A stretch of 36,864 nt of DNA. It comes from Thermoplasmata archaeon. GTDB taxonomy: Archaea > Thermoplasmatota > E2 > JACPAO01 > JAHFTW01. Positions 8,689 to 18,046 of the stretch are shown here, in pieces. The stretch is taken from contig JAHFTW010000015.1 of NCBI GenBank assembly GCA_023269235.1, positions 1 through 36,864 on the forward strand, read 5' to 3'. The translations under genes and the position numbers were made by a program. The notes under the pieces are model-generated. The model saw only the letters and a program-made list of their open reading frames with translations, was not told the DNA's origin and made no database searches. Positions within the stretch are counted from its first letter, which is position 1. Each line of letters opens with the position of its first letter.

Positions 8689-9938
8689 GCGACCACCGCA
8701 AGGCTGGCGCCGTAGCGGCCCGCCGGCAAGGCGTCCGGGGCGTGGATGCGTAGGAGCAGGTCTAGGTCGCTTCCCGCGGGGAGGATGCCAAGCGGTGTGA
8801 GCGGGCCCCGATAGGGGACCCACTCGGTCGCGTTGCCGCGCACGAGGCCGACCTCGACGCGGCCCGCGAGCTCGACCACGGCGGGCCCGCGCAGCGAACC
8901 GAGGTCGAGCAGAGCCAGGCGCGGCGCGGAGGCCGCGTTGTGCAGCCGGAACGGAGCCTGGCTCGTGATGGTGGCCCCCGGCATCAAGTCGGCGAGGCCG
9001 AGCCCCGACGGAGGAAAGGAAAGCTCCAGGTCGCTCCAGCGCGATTGGACGCTGGCTTGCGAGGTCGCGACGAGACCGCCGACGTCCGTGACCGTGGCCG
9101 TGAGACGGAGGATCGTGCGGTTCTGCGGCATGAGGAGCGACACGGAGCTTGGCGGGGCACCGTTGCCGGACGAGGTGGGGACGCCATCCACCTGAAGGCT
9201 CCAGGACGCGAGGTCGGCGGCCCCGTTGGGGTCGGCCGCCGCGAGCGCCACCTCGAACGCTGCGCCAGGGCGGGCGGAGACGGGGACGCTGGCGAACACG
9301 ACGGTGGGCGGGGCGTTGGCGACCTGCAGCGTCAGGGGCGCACCGACGCCGCCGGTCGCGAGGCCAGGGGTCGGGCTGCCCGTCGCCCACAACCCGGCGT
9401 CGAGCGCCAGACTGCGTCCCTTGTCCGGCTTGGCCTGCACGGGGGCACCGGCGCGGTCGGCGGGCGGCGTCGTGGACCCGTAGCCGACCCAGTCCACGCT
9501 TGCACCGACCGGGGAAAGGAGGGTGGCTCCATCGCCCGCGTTGTTCCACACGGCGCTGTTGCTCCAGGCGGGACCGTAGGCGTCCGCCGCTCCGCCGCCC
9601 CAGACGACGACCCGCTCACCAGGAGCAAGGCGCCACGTCGGGAACGTGAAGGTGTTGCTGGAGCCAGAGGCGGTTGGGGCGTCGCGCAGCTTCCAGCCCG
9701 CCAGGTCCACGGTGGCGTTGCCGGCGTTGAGGATCTCAACGAACTCGCGCTGGCCCGCCGCGGCGTCCGGGTCCGGCAGAAGCTCCACGATGCGAAGGTC
9801 CGACGAGGCCGTCTGCGCGGGCACGGGGACGCTCAGGGCGAGCAGCAGGGCGAGGGCAAGGGGGGCGACGCGCACGAGAGGGCGAAGGCCGGGGCCGGTT
9901 TGGGCGTCGTGGACAGGCCAGCCTCTGTGCGTCTTCAC
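8685..9938 (-). CDS. Exported lamin-tail-domain (LTD) protein
   Basis: 417 residues from a GTG at 9938 with GGGG about 5 nt upstream. The signal peptide core is PLALALLLALSVPVPAQ. A second GTG at 9875 would give a shorter, more typical signal peptide and cannot be excluded. The mature N-terminus matches the lamin-tail domain: DLRIVELLPDPDAAAG, then EFVEILNAGNATVDLAGWKL and LAPGERVVVWGGG. The domain is an Ig-like fold found in nuclear lamins and in many secreted prokaryotic proteins, often near nucleases or surface proteins. It is followed by a second beta-rich module (residues about 195-310) and a C-terminal beta segment. I see no enzyme motif, so binding or a structural role on the cell surface is likely. 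It is the first of an apparent three-gene unit with the small membrane protein and TrpRS. Confidence 0.78.
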   Translation of the reverse strand: MKTHRGWPVHDAQTGPGLRPLVRVAPLALALLLALSVPVPAQTASSDLRIVELLPDPDAAAGQREFVEILNAGNATVDLAGWKLRDAPTASGSSNTFTFPTWRLAPGERVVVWGGGAADAYGPAWSNSAVWNNAGDGATLLSPVGASVDWVGYGSTTPPADRAGAPVQAKPDKGRSLALDAGLWATGSPTPGLATGGVGAPLTLQVANAPPTVVFASVPVSARPGAAFEVALAAADPNGAADLASWSLQVDGVPTSSGNGAPPSSVSLLMPQNRTILRLTATVTDVGGLVATSQASVQSRWSDLELSFPPSGLGLADLMPGATITSQAPFRLHNAASAPRLALLDLGSLRGPAVVELAGRVEVGLVRGNATEWVPYRGPLTPLGILPAGSDLDLLLRIHAPDALPAGRYGASLAVVA

Positions 9939-9990
9939 CGACCCCTACAGTGAGCACAAACGGCCGAGCGCGTTCGGTCTCAGCGCCGGG

Positions 9991-10947
9991 TCATGGCCGG
10001 AACCACGAGAAGGCGAAGAAGCGAACCGTCGGCCCTGCGACCGCGAGCAGGAACGTTTTGCGGACGCCGTGCGCCAACCGGATGGCCCGCGACAAATCGC
10101 TCCAGGGCATTTGCCCGTCGGCGGGAACCGCCTGGACGAGCCACTCGGCGTGCGCGTCGTCCGGGTTCTCGCGGTAAGCACGGAAATGCGTCCCGAACTT
10201 GAAGCCCGATTTGCAGAGCGCGCCCCGCGAGCGCACGGCCTCGTGAACGGCGGCGAGCAGGAGCAGGTCAGCCTGCCGCTCCGAGAGCTTCGTCCCTTTC
10301 GGCAACGTCAGCGCCTTGCGGTGCAGAAGATGTTCGGCCTCGACGAGCGACACTACAAGGCCGGCGCCGTGCGGAACGCCGATGCCCTCGGCGGCCCACG
10401 CCTCGCGCACGGCGGGATCTTCGACCAGGACCCGGTCACGCAGAAGGACCCCTTCGGCCGCGGGAAGCGCACCGACCGCCCGCGCGCCCTCCGGGGCCGA
10501 CTCCTCGAGCTTGTAGTGCGTCACGGCGCCATCGTCGTCCACGAGGGCGAGGATGGAGCCGATGCAGCGGGCGAGCTCGCTCGCCGCGATGGGCGTGCGC
10601 TCGCTGAAGGCCCGCACCGTGTACGCGGGCGCGGCGTCGAGGCCGGAGCCGCGCGGCCAGACGGCGAACGAGGCGCCGGCGTGCCGGACGACGAGGCCGC
10701 GTTCGCGCAGGTCGGCGTAGGCCAGGTAGTCCACCTCGGTCTGCCCGTCGCCGCGCCGCAGCAGGTCGCCGGCCTTCGCCGCGCCCTCGACGGTGAGCCG
10801 GCCGCCGAGGAGGCACCACGCGGCCTCGACAAGGCTCAGCCGCAACCCTTTGGGGCCGGGGTCGCCGACGAGGTGGCGGCTGTGCAGGCGGCTGCCGAGT
10901 GGCTCGGGGACGAGGACCGTGTTGCCATCGAGGCGGGCGGTGTTCAT
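9991..10947 (-). CDS. endA: tRNA-splicing endonuclease, alpha2 two-repeat type
   Basis: 318 residues, about twice the length of the single-repeat (alpha4) enzyme. The C-terminal repeat has the full catalytic triad: Tyr258 (HFRAY), His266 (AHAEWLV) and Lys297 (VRKTF), within the conserved context KSGFKFGTHFRAY and SRAIRLAHGVRK. The N-terminal repeat (about residues 20-140) has the YLAYADLRERG and YTVRAFSER elements but no triad, as expected for the structural half of an alpha2 enzyme. This type is known from Archaeoglobus, haloarchaea and Thermoplasma relatives. It cuts bulge-helix-bulge introns from pre-tRNA; none of the three tRNAs in this window has an intron. Its ATG overlaps the TGA of the DHH gene (ATGA), so the two are probably co-translated. 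Confidence 0.93.
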   Translation of the reverse strand: MNTARLDGNTVLVPEPLGSRLHSRHLVGDPGPKGLRLSLVEAAWCLLGGRLTVEGAAKAGDLLRRGDGQTEVDYLAYADLRERGLVVRHAGASFAVWPRGSGLDAAPAYTVRAFSERTPIAASELARCIGSILALVDDDGAVTHYKLEESAPEGARAVGALPAAEGVLLRDRVLVEDPAVREAWAAEGIGVPHGAGLVVSLVEAEHLLHRKALTLPKGTKLSERQADLLLLAAVHEAVRSRGALCKSGFKFGTHFRAYRENPDDAHAEWLVQAVPADGQMPWSDLSRAIRLAHGVRKTFLLAVAGPTVRFFAFSWFRP

Positions 10948-11999
10948 GCCTGCCTCGCGAGCGCCTCGACCGCGGCGCGGGCGACGGCTTCGACGCGGGC
11001 GACCTTGCCACGGCGCACGATGTACCACCAGTACGAGAGACCCTTGAGCCCCAAATCGCCGCCGGAGGCGTTGGGGTGGCCGCCGCCGGAGAACTGCTGC
11101 GCGATGGTGTGGCAGACGGTGGCCTCCTTCTTGCTGCGCAGACTCATCTTGCCGTTCGGGCGGACGTTGATGGCCACGCTCGCGCCGCGCTCCAGGAGTT
11201 CGTGGAGGCCGGTGTTCTTCGGGAGCCACCCGTACACGATGGAGACGGCCGTCTTGCCCGACCCGTGGTGGACGGCGCCGGCGAGGATGCGGTCGCGGAT
11301 GAGGTTCTGGCGGTCGCGCTCGCGTTGCGCGGCGGCCGCGATGGCAGGGAGGACGACCGGGTCTTTGTCGGTGGCAGCGAGGTAAGCCTCTGTGAAGGCG
11401 TCGGTGCGCAAGTCGGCGAGGGCGAACTCGAGCGTCTCCGAGTCGGGCGTCTTGTTCCACCACAAGTCCCGGTCGCGCACGGTCTCGGCGAGCCGCCTGG
11501 AGAATGCATCCGCGGGGGCGACGGCGCGCTGCTGCAAGGTCGCTCCGGACTCGGTGGCGTCGTCGTTGATCTCCAGCGCCACGACGTGGGGGCGCAAGCG
11601 CGCCAGGTCCAGCCCTTCCCACTGCTTGTGGTGATGGTCGCGCCACGCGATGCTCCAGCCGGCGGCGGCCAGGTCGCGGCAGGCGGCGACGATGGCGTCG
11701 AAGTCCGGCTTCTGCAGGGAGAGGTCGGCGATGAGGAGCTGGCGACGCTTCGGGGCGAAGGCGCGCAGCCAACGAAGGAACTCGAGAACCTGGTTGGGCT
11801 GCGCGTACGCGACGCCGACGTTGGCCTCGCGCCGGGCGCGCAGGGTCACGATGGCGGAGGCGACGCCGTCGAGGCATCCTCCGTGCGATAGCAGGAGCAC
11901 CTGGTCGGCCTTGCGCTCCGCGGCCTCCCAGCGGCCGAGGCGCTTGCGGTCCCGCGCCGCCTCGCTGCGGAAGGGATGCTCGGGCCAGTAGAGGTTCAT
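10944..11999 (-). CDS. DHH-family phosphoesterase with DHHA1 domain
   Basis: 351 residues from ATG 11999. The DHH-family metal-site motifs appear in order: SHGGCLDGVASA (a variant of the usual DxDG stretch near residue 45), IADLS near 90, DHHH at 121-124, and VRDRDLW near 170. The C-terminal DHHA1 motif FSGGGHPNASGG binds substrate in the nanoRNase/RecJ-like group. The substrate is not clear; members degrade short oligonucleotides, cyclic dinucleotides or polyphosphate-like compounds. The overlap with endA (ATGA) raises the possibility of a role in RNA turnover, for example of excised intron fragments; that is inference. The gene is divergent from cysS across a 97-bp gap, which must hold both promoters. 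Confidence 0.85.
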   Translation of the reverse strand: MNLYWPEHPFRSEAARDRKRLGRWEAAERKADQVLLLSHGGCLDGVASAIVTLRARREANVGVAYAQPNQVLEFLRWLRAFAPKRRQLLIADLSLQKPDFDAIVAACRDLAAAGWSIAWRDHHHKQWEGLDLARLRPHVVALEINDDATESGATLQQRAVAPADAFSRRLAETVRDRDLWWNKTPDSETLEFALADLRTDAFTEAYLAATDKDPVVLPAIAAAAQRERDRQNLIRDRILAGAVHHGSGKTAVSIVYGWLPKNTGLHELLERGASVAINVRPNGKMSLRSKKEATVCHTIAQQFSGGGHPNASGGDLGLKGLSYWWYIVRRGKVARVEAVARAAVEALARQA

Positions 12000-12096
12000 G
12001 CGCGGCCCAGCGGCGGGCGCCCCTTGAAGGCGACGGAGCCTGGAAGGCGCCGGGTCGGACGGCCACCTTCTTGACCCCCTCGACCTTGGACACGCC

Positions 12097-13643
<1,547 letters not shown>

Positions 13644-13647
<4 letters not shown>

Positions 13648-14225
13648 CCACGGGCGCCCTGCCCCCGGCGGCGCCTCCGCCGACCGAGGGCGACGTGTAT
13701 TACGATGGCCCGTTCGCCGGCGTCGCCCGCAAAGTCCTGTCCTTGGGCGTGCAGCCCAACCACTTCACGCTCCTCCAGATGCCGATCCTGGCGCTCCAGA
13801 TGGTCGCCGCCCTCGAAGGCTGGCGCTGGACCTTCGCCTGCTTGATGTTCGCCATCATCTTCCTGGACGGCGGCGACGGCATCCTCGCCCGCGTGGGCAA
13901 GCTGGAGTCCAAGGGGGGTGCCATCCTTGACGCGCTCTTCGACCTCGTCGGCATCGTCGTGGTGCTGTGGGGCGCGACGCGCTTCTACCCGGACCAATCG
14001 CCGTGGCTCATGGCCATCCTGTTCGGCAACCTCGCCCTCTTCGCGCAGAACGCCATCCTGGAAGAGAAGGTCATCGCCTACGTCCGCGGCCCCATCGTGG
14101 CCGCCGTGGCGCTGCCGCAGACGCTTGCCGTCGCCCTCGTCATGTCGAGCCTCATCCTCGGCTTCCTCCTCCTCGTGCGCCTCCCAGCGACGGCGCGGGC
14201 GTTGGGACGCCAGATTCCGCTGTAA
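13644..14225 (+). CDS. CDP-alcohol phosphatidyltransferase family membrane enzyme
   Basis: 193 residues from the GTG at 13644, which overlaps the cysS stop by 4 nt. The complete family signature D-x2-D-G-x2-A-R-x8-G-x3-D-x3-D is present: it begins DGGDGILAR near residue 76 and ends GAILDALFD. The rest is hydrophobic helices (about six), ending LILGFLLLVRLPATARALG. In archaea such enzymes join a CDP-activated lipid (CDP-archaeol) to a polar head group such as inositol phosphate, serine or glycerol phosphate, at the inner membrane face. The sequence alone does not fix the head group; archaetidylinositol phosphate synthase is a reasonable candidate. The longer open frame upstream is the shadow of cysS. 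Confidence 0.88.
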
Positions 14226-14229
14226 GCGG

Positions 14230-14248
14230 GCTTCACGCTTTTCTAGCG
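14230..14248 (+). promoter_or_regulatory. Archaeal core promoter for tRNA-Leu
   Basis: GCTTCACGCTTTTCTAGCG has a TATA-like core (CTTTTCTAG) centred about 34 nt before the mature tRNA. It matches the element at 18005-18023 at 18 of 19 positions, which supports a real, shared promoter type. Confidence 0.6.
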
Positions 14249-14275
14249 GGGCCAAGTCGGCCATGCCGTCGTACC

Positions 14276-14357
14276 GGGTAGGTACCCAAGCGGTCAACGG
14301 GAGCCGGCTCAAGATCGGCTGCTTCGTGCTTCGCAGGTTCGAATCCTGTCCTACCCA
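14276..14357 (+). tRNA. tRNA-Leu (anticodon CAA)
   Basis: 82-nt class II tRNA. The acceptor arms GGGTAGG and CCTACCC pair perfectly, with discriminator A at 14357 and no encoded CCA. The anticodon stem GCCGG/TCGGC holds the loop CTCAAGA, giving CAA for UUG codons. A long variable arm of about 13 nt follows, as expected for leucine. The T arm is GCAGG-TTCGAAT-CCTGT. No intron is seen. Confidence 0.93.
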
Positions 14358-14379
14358 CTTCTCGTCGGGTCCGCCGCGC

Positions 14380-14390
14380 AACCCTTATCG
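14380..14390 (+). promoter_or_regulatory. TATA-like promoter of the copper-radical-oxidase-like gene
   Basis: GCAACCCTTATCG lies 22-34 nt ahead of the ATG at 14413 and just after the tRNA-Leu gene. The spacing predicts a leaderless transcript. The same GCAACCCTT start recurs before the lipoprotein gene at 23928. Confidence 0.5.
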
Positions 14391-14412
14391 GTCTCCGGCC
14401 GGCTGACGCCGC

Positions 14413-16134
14413 ATGCGCCGACGCTGGCTCGCCCTCGCGGCCTGCCTGGCCCTCGCCCTGCCGGGTTGCCTCTCGGGCTCCACGACCTCGTCCAGCACTC
14501 AGGGGCCCGCGGGCCAGACGCGTCCTCCCGAGAGCCCGTCGTTCGCTCCGGACGCGGCGCTGGCGCAGACGGGACGCTGGGAGGCGCCGTTCGAGGGCGA
14601 GGTCCCCGCGGTGAACATGGTCCTGCTCCATGATGGCCGCGTGCTCTACTGGTCCGGCGTCGAGGCGGACGAGGGCGACGGGCCGACCGAGCTGGATTTC
14701 TTCACCGCCGCGCCACTCAACGCCTCAAGCCGCGTCCTCGACCTCTCGGGCGAGGCCCCCGCGGTCCTCTCCCCGCTCAACCCGGACGGCGCCGGCAGCG
14801 ACCTGTTCTGCGCGGGTCAGACCGTCCTCCCCGACGGCCGCGTGCTCGCCGTGGGCGCCTCCGTCTGGAGCACCGACCCAGCGCAGGAGCTGTTCCTGCA
14901 TGGCGGCACCGACGCACGCCTCTTCGACCCCGCGACCAACACCTGGGAGCGCAAGGCCGACATGCTGTTCGGGCGCTGGTACCCGACCGCCATCACCCTC
15001 CCCGACGGCAAGGCGTTCGTCGCGTCCGGCATCGGGAGCCTGTCCAACCCGACGCAACAGTGGCCGCAGATGGAGACCTACGACCCGGCGAAGGACACGT
15101 GGACGTACCTAGCCGGCGACGACCGCCTCCTTCCACTCTACGCGCGCCTGACCGTCGTCCCCGGCGGCCCGCTGCGCGAGCACCTCTTCTACAACACCGT
15201 CGGCACCCTCTGGGGCCCGTTCGGCGAGCACCCGGAACAGCCCGTCTGGTCGTTCCAGCAGGACCTGGACTTCGGCTCCTCGACATGGACCTACGACGGC
15301 CTCTCCTCGTTCGGCGCGCGCCAGCACGCCGCCAGCGTCATGACGGTCCTCGACCCCGCCAAAGGCTACGCGCCCACGTTCATCACGTTTGGCGGCACGC
15401 TCTACCAGAGCCTCGTCGCCACGCCGTTCACGGAGGTCAATGACCTCTCCACGAACCCGCCCACGAACACGGTCGGCCCCGCGATGGCAAGCCCGCGCTG
15501 GCACCTCAACGGCGTGCTCCTGCCCGACGACTCCGTCCTCGCCGTCGGCGGTGGCCTCTACGACAACGTCATCGTGCACGGCCAACCCAACGTCCCGGTA
15601 CTCAGCACGGAGCAGTACGACGTCTTCGCCAACACGTGGACGACGCTCGCCAGCATGACCGTGCCGCGCATGTACCACTCCACCGCCCTCCTGCTCCCCG
15701 ACGGCCGCGTCCTGGCCGGCGGCCATGTCCCCCTACCGAACCCGTCGCCGACGCTCCGGCAGGTGTACAACGCTCAGGTCAAGGAGACCCGCTTCGAGGT
15801 CTTCGACCCACCCTACCTGTTCCGCGGCCCGCGCCCCACCATCGTGTCGGCGCCCACGAACGCGACCTACGGCGAGACCTTCACGGTCCGGGTGGACGAC
15901 GCCTCCAAGGTCATGGACGTCCTCCTGATGCGGCCCGGCGCGACCACGCACGCCTACGACGCCGACCAGCGCGGCGTGCGGCTCGCCTACACGGTCCGAC
16001 CCGACGGCACGCTCGCCGTCCAGGCCCCGCCGGACCCGACCGTCATCCCACCGGGCTACGACATGCTCTTCGTGATGGGCACAGGCGACGGCGGCCCCGT
16101 GCCCAGCGTCGCGTCGTTCCTCCACTTGGCCTGA
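14413..16134 (+). CDS. Lipoprotein with galactose/glyoxal-oxidase-like copper-radical oxidase fold
   Basis: 573 residues. The N-terminus is a lipoprotein signal (LALALPGCLSGS, lipid on the Cys) followed by a Ser/Thr/Pro linker. The body is a seven-bladed kelch-type propeller with repeated LPDGRVLAVG-like strands. The C-terminal domain (from DPPYLFRGPRPTI) is the galactose-oxidase C-terminal (DUF1929) fold. All residues of the copper-radical site are present: Cys133 (FCAGQ) and Tyr190 (RWYPT) for the Tyr-Cys cofactor, Tyr421/His422 (RMYHSTALLLPDGRV) and His513 (TTHAYDADQR). In known members such enzymes oxidise primary alcohols or aldehydes with O2 to make H2O2. Function outside the cell, anchored by lipid, is inferred; the substrate is unknown. 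It has its own promoter directly behind tRNA-Leu. Confidence 0.85.
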   Translation: MRRRWLALAACLALALPGCLSGSTTSSSTQGPAGQTRPPESPSFAPDAALAQTGRWEAPFEGEVPAVNMVLLHDGRVLYWSGVEADEGDGPTELDFFTAAPLNASSRVLDLSGEAPAVLSPLNPDGAGSDLFCAGQTVLPDGRVLAVGASVWSTDPAQELFLHGGTDARLFDPATNTWERKADMLFGRWYPTAITLPDGKAFVASGIGSLSNPTQQWPQMETYDPAKDTWTYLAGDDRLLPLYARLTVVPGGPLREHLFYNTVGTLWGPFGEHPEQPVWSFQQDLDFGSSTWTYDGLSSFGARQHAASVMTVLDPAKGYAPTFITFGGTLYQSLVATPFTEVNDLSTNPPTNTVGPAMASPRWHLNGVLLPDDSVLAVGGGLYDNVIVHGQPNVPVLSTEQYDVFANTWTTLASMTVPRMYHSTALLLPDGRVLAGGHVPLPNPSPTLRQVYNAQVKETRFEVFDPPYLFRGPRPTIVSAPTNATYGETFTVRVDDASKVMDVLLMRPGATTHAYDADQRGVRLAYTVRPDGTLAVQAPPDPTVIPPGYDMLFVMGTGDGGPVPSVASFLHLA

Positions 16135-16212
16135 ACGCGCGTCGGCCTCGAGCGTGGTCCTGCAAGGACGCGGGGGCGTTAGGCTGGAATACCGCGTGTT
16201 CGTTGCCGCAGC

Positions 16213-16497
16213 GTGGCACTGTCGCAGGAAGCCCTCTTCGCCGGCATCACGTGCCTCCTCCTCGTCGTGCCCGGCGTCGTCCTGCTTCGTGGGTACCTTC
16301 GAAGCCGGAACCCGCGCATGATGCTCGCGGCGCTGGCCGTCGCGGTCTTCTTCACAACGGATTTCGTCCTCCTCCTCGCGCACATTGGATGGCTGCCTGG
16401 CGCCGAAGAGACCGAGCTGGTGGAGTTCGTCGGCGACCTCGCTACCGCCGCCCTCCTGGCCCTCACGTTCACGCTGCGGTTCGAGGGTGCCCCGTGA
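16213..16497 (+). CDS. Small three-TM membrane protein paired with a winged-helix regulator
   Basis: 94 residues from GTG 16213. Helices lie near residues 8-27, 35-55 and 68-88, with a charged loop (PGAEETELVEF) between the second and third. Its TGA stop overlaps the GTG start of the HTH gene (GTGA), so the two are translationally coupled. Similar pairs of a small membrane protein and a winged-helix protein are frequent in archaea, where the membrane partner may sense a signal; that role is inferred. GCGTTAGGCTGGAATACC, just upstream, may hold the promoter. Confidence 0.65.
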   Translation: MALSQEALFAGITCLLLVVPGVVLLRGYLRSRNPRMMLAALAVAVFFTTDFVLLLAHIGWLPGAEETELVEFVGDLATAALLALTFTLRFEGAP

Positions 16498-16997
16498 CCG
16501 CGCTCCTCGACAGCCGGTCCATGGTGCTACGCAGCGTGGAGACCGTGCCGGGCGCCCATCTCCGCTCGTTGCAGCGCATCTCCCGCCTTCCGCTGGGGAC
16601 GCTGCGCCACCACCTCGGGAGGCTCGTGAGCCACCACGACGTGGACGAGGAGCAGGACCGGCGGTTCAAGCGGTTCTACCCCGCGGCGATGGCGCCCAGG
16701 ACCCGTCGTGCCTGGGACGCCATCCGGCCGCGCCAGACCCGGGCGATCCTGGAGGTGCTGCTCGAGGCGCCCGCCATCCGGCAAACGGTTCTCTCCCGTC
16801 GGTTGAGTCTGCCTGACTCGACCGCCCACCATCATATCCGGCGGCTCAAAGACCTGGAGATTGTGGCCGAGACGAACGGGCTCCTTCACCTGCCGCGCGC
16901 CACCGAGGTGGCCGCGCTGCTTGCGGCCGTGCGCCCAACCTTCCTCGACGAGCTCACGGATGGCGCCATCGGGTTGTTCGACCAGCTTGAGGGTTAA
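16494..16997 (+). CDS. Winged-helix DNA-binding regulator with two HTH domains
   Basis: 167 residues from GTG 16494. Two winged-helix units are visible: residues about 10-60 (HLRSLQRISRLPLGTLRHHL) and about 80-135 (IRQTVLSRRLSLPDSTAHHH). Each has the helix-turn-recognition-helix pattern ending in a xHHH/LRHHL segment, typical of ArsR/MarR-like archaeal regulators. The C-terminal 30 residues are acidic and may serve for dimer contact. It is coupled to the membrane protein just upstream. The targets are unknown, but autoregulation of the pair is plausible. Confidence 0.75.
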   Translation: MTALLDSRSMVLRSVETVPGAHLRSLQRISRLPLGTLRHHLGRLVSHHDVDEEQDRRFKRFYPAAMAPRTRRAWDAIRPRQTRAILEVLLEAPAIRQTVLSRRLSLPDSTAHHHIRRLKDLEIVAETNGLLHLPRATEVAALLAAVRPTFLDELTDGAIGLFDQLEG

Positions 16998-17078
16998 CGC
17001 CCTTCGCCGTGGTTCAAGCCTTGTGCCAGGGCCTGCTAACTATGGACCGCGGCATGGGACCGGCCAACGGGACGAAGC

Positions 17079-17936
17079 ATGGACGCACAGCACCTACGTG
17101 TGGAGGCAAGGGCGAGGGCAGGCTCGGGCGCCGCGCGGCGTCTCCTGAACAAGGTCCCCGAGGTCACCCTTCTCTTCTGGGTCATCAAGATTCTCTGCAC
17201 GACGGTGGGGGAGACCGTGTCCGACTTCCTGAACGCAGATGTGGGTCTCGGCCTGGCCACGACCGGCCTTGTCATGGGCGGCGCCCTGCTCCTCGCCCTC
17301 GCGGCCCAGCTGGCGTTGCGGAAGTACGTGCCCTGGGTCTACTGGCTCGTGGTGGTCCTCATCAGCATTGTCGGGACGGTCATCACGGACGAATTGCACG
17401 ATGTTCTGGGCATCGACCTTGGCGTGCTCACGGGGGTCTTTGCGGTCGTGCTCGCGGCCATTTTCGGGCTTTGGTTCGCCGTCGAGCGGACCCTGTCCAT
17501 CCGGACCATCCACACCCGCCGCCGGGAGGGCTTCTATTGGGCAACCATCCTCGCCACGTTCGCCCTTGGCACCGCGGCCGGCGACTTCCTCCTCGAGACG
17601 CTGCAGGACGGTTTGGGCGACCAGCGTGGCGGGCTGCTCCTCTCTGGCGCGCTCTTCGCCGTCGTCATCGCCCTCGCCGCAACGGCCCATCTTGCCCTCA
17701 AGGTCAACCCCATCCTGACCTTCTGGATTGCCTACGTCTTCACGCGCCCTCTCGGCGCCAACATCGGCGACCTCCTTGGCGGCGACCCTGCGTCCGTTGT
17801 GGACGATGCGGGAAACCCGGGCGTGGGCGGCCTCGGCCTCGGCGCGCCCCTGGTCAGCGCCGTCTTCCTGGCCGCGATTCTGGCGTCCATCGTGTACCTC
17901 ACCGTCACCAAGAAGGACGCGGCCCCCGACCCCTAG
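17079..17936 (+). CDS. Repeat-containing membrane protein, DUF347/COG4705 type
   Basis: 285 residues with about eight TM helices built from four related units. Each carries a (F/Y)W...T..LG/GE..(S/A)D(F/L)L pattern: FWVIKILCTTVGETVSDFL (from about residue 33), YWLVVVLISIVGTVITDEL, YWATILATFALGTAAGDFL and FWIAYVFTRPLGANIGDLL. This matches the DUF347 repeat of 'uncharacterised membrane-anchored' COG4705 proteins. The conserved acidic residues inside the helices suggest ion or small-solute transport; that is inference. The start at ATG 17079 is followed by a basic N-terminus. A 6-bp hairpin (GGTCTC-GTC-GAGACC) begins right after the stop. Confidence 0.78.
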   Translation: MDAQHLRVEARARAGSGAARRLLNKVPEVTLLFWVIKILCTTVGETVSDFLNADVGLGLATTGLVMGGALLLALAAQLALRKYVPWVYWLVVVLISIVGTVITDELHDVLGIDLGVLTGVFAVVLAAIFGLWFAVERTLSIRTIHTRRREGFYWATILATFALGTAAGDFLLETLQDGLGDQRGGLLLSGALFAVVIALAATAHLALKVNPILTFWIAYVFTRPLGANIGDLLGGDPASVVDDAGNPGVGGLGLGAPLVSAVFLAAILASIVYLTVTKKDAAPDP

Positions 17937-17951
17937 GGTCTCGTCGAGACC
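17937..17951 (+). terminator. Short hairpin right after the DUF347 gene stop codon
   Basis: GGTCTC, loop GTC, GAGACC: a perfect 6-bp stem starting on the base after the stop. No T-run follows, so it may be a 3' end stabiliser rather than a terminator. Confidence 0.35.
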
Positions 17952-18004
17952 GGCGCGAGCCATCCGCGGGCCCGAGGCGAACGGGCGGGTTCGCTTCCTG
18001 GAAC

Positions 18005-18023
18005 GCTTCACGCTTTTGTAGCG
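18005..18023 (+). promoter_or_regulatory. Archaeal core promoter of the ThiI-like gene
   Basis: GCTTCACGCTTTTGTAGCG differs at one position from the tRNA-Leu promoter at 14230-14248. Its TATA-like core is centred about 31 nt before ATG 18047, predicting a leaderless or nearly leaderless message. Confidence 0.6.
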
Positions 18024-18046
18024 CCTCGAAGTCGGACGGCCCGCCG

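Noticed and set aside
17009-18046. An N-terminal extension of the ThiI-like protein
   Set aside because: It overlaps the DUF347 membrane-protein gene in another frame, and the promoter at 18005-18023 lies inside it.
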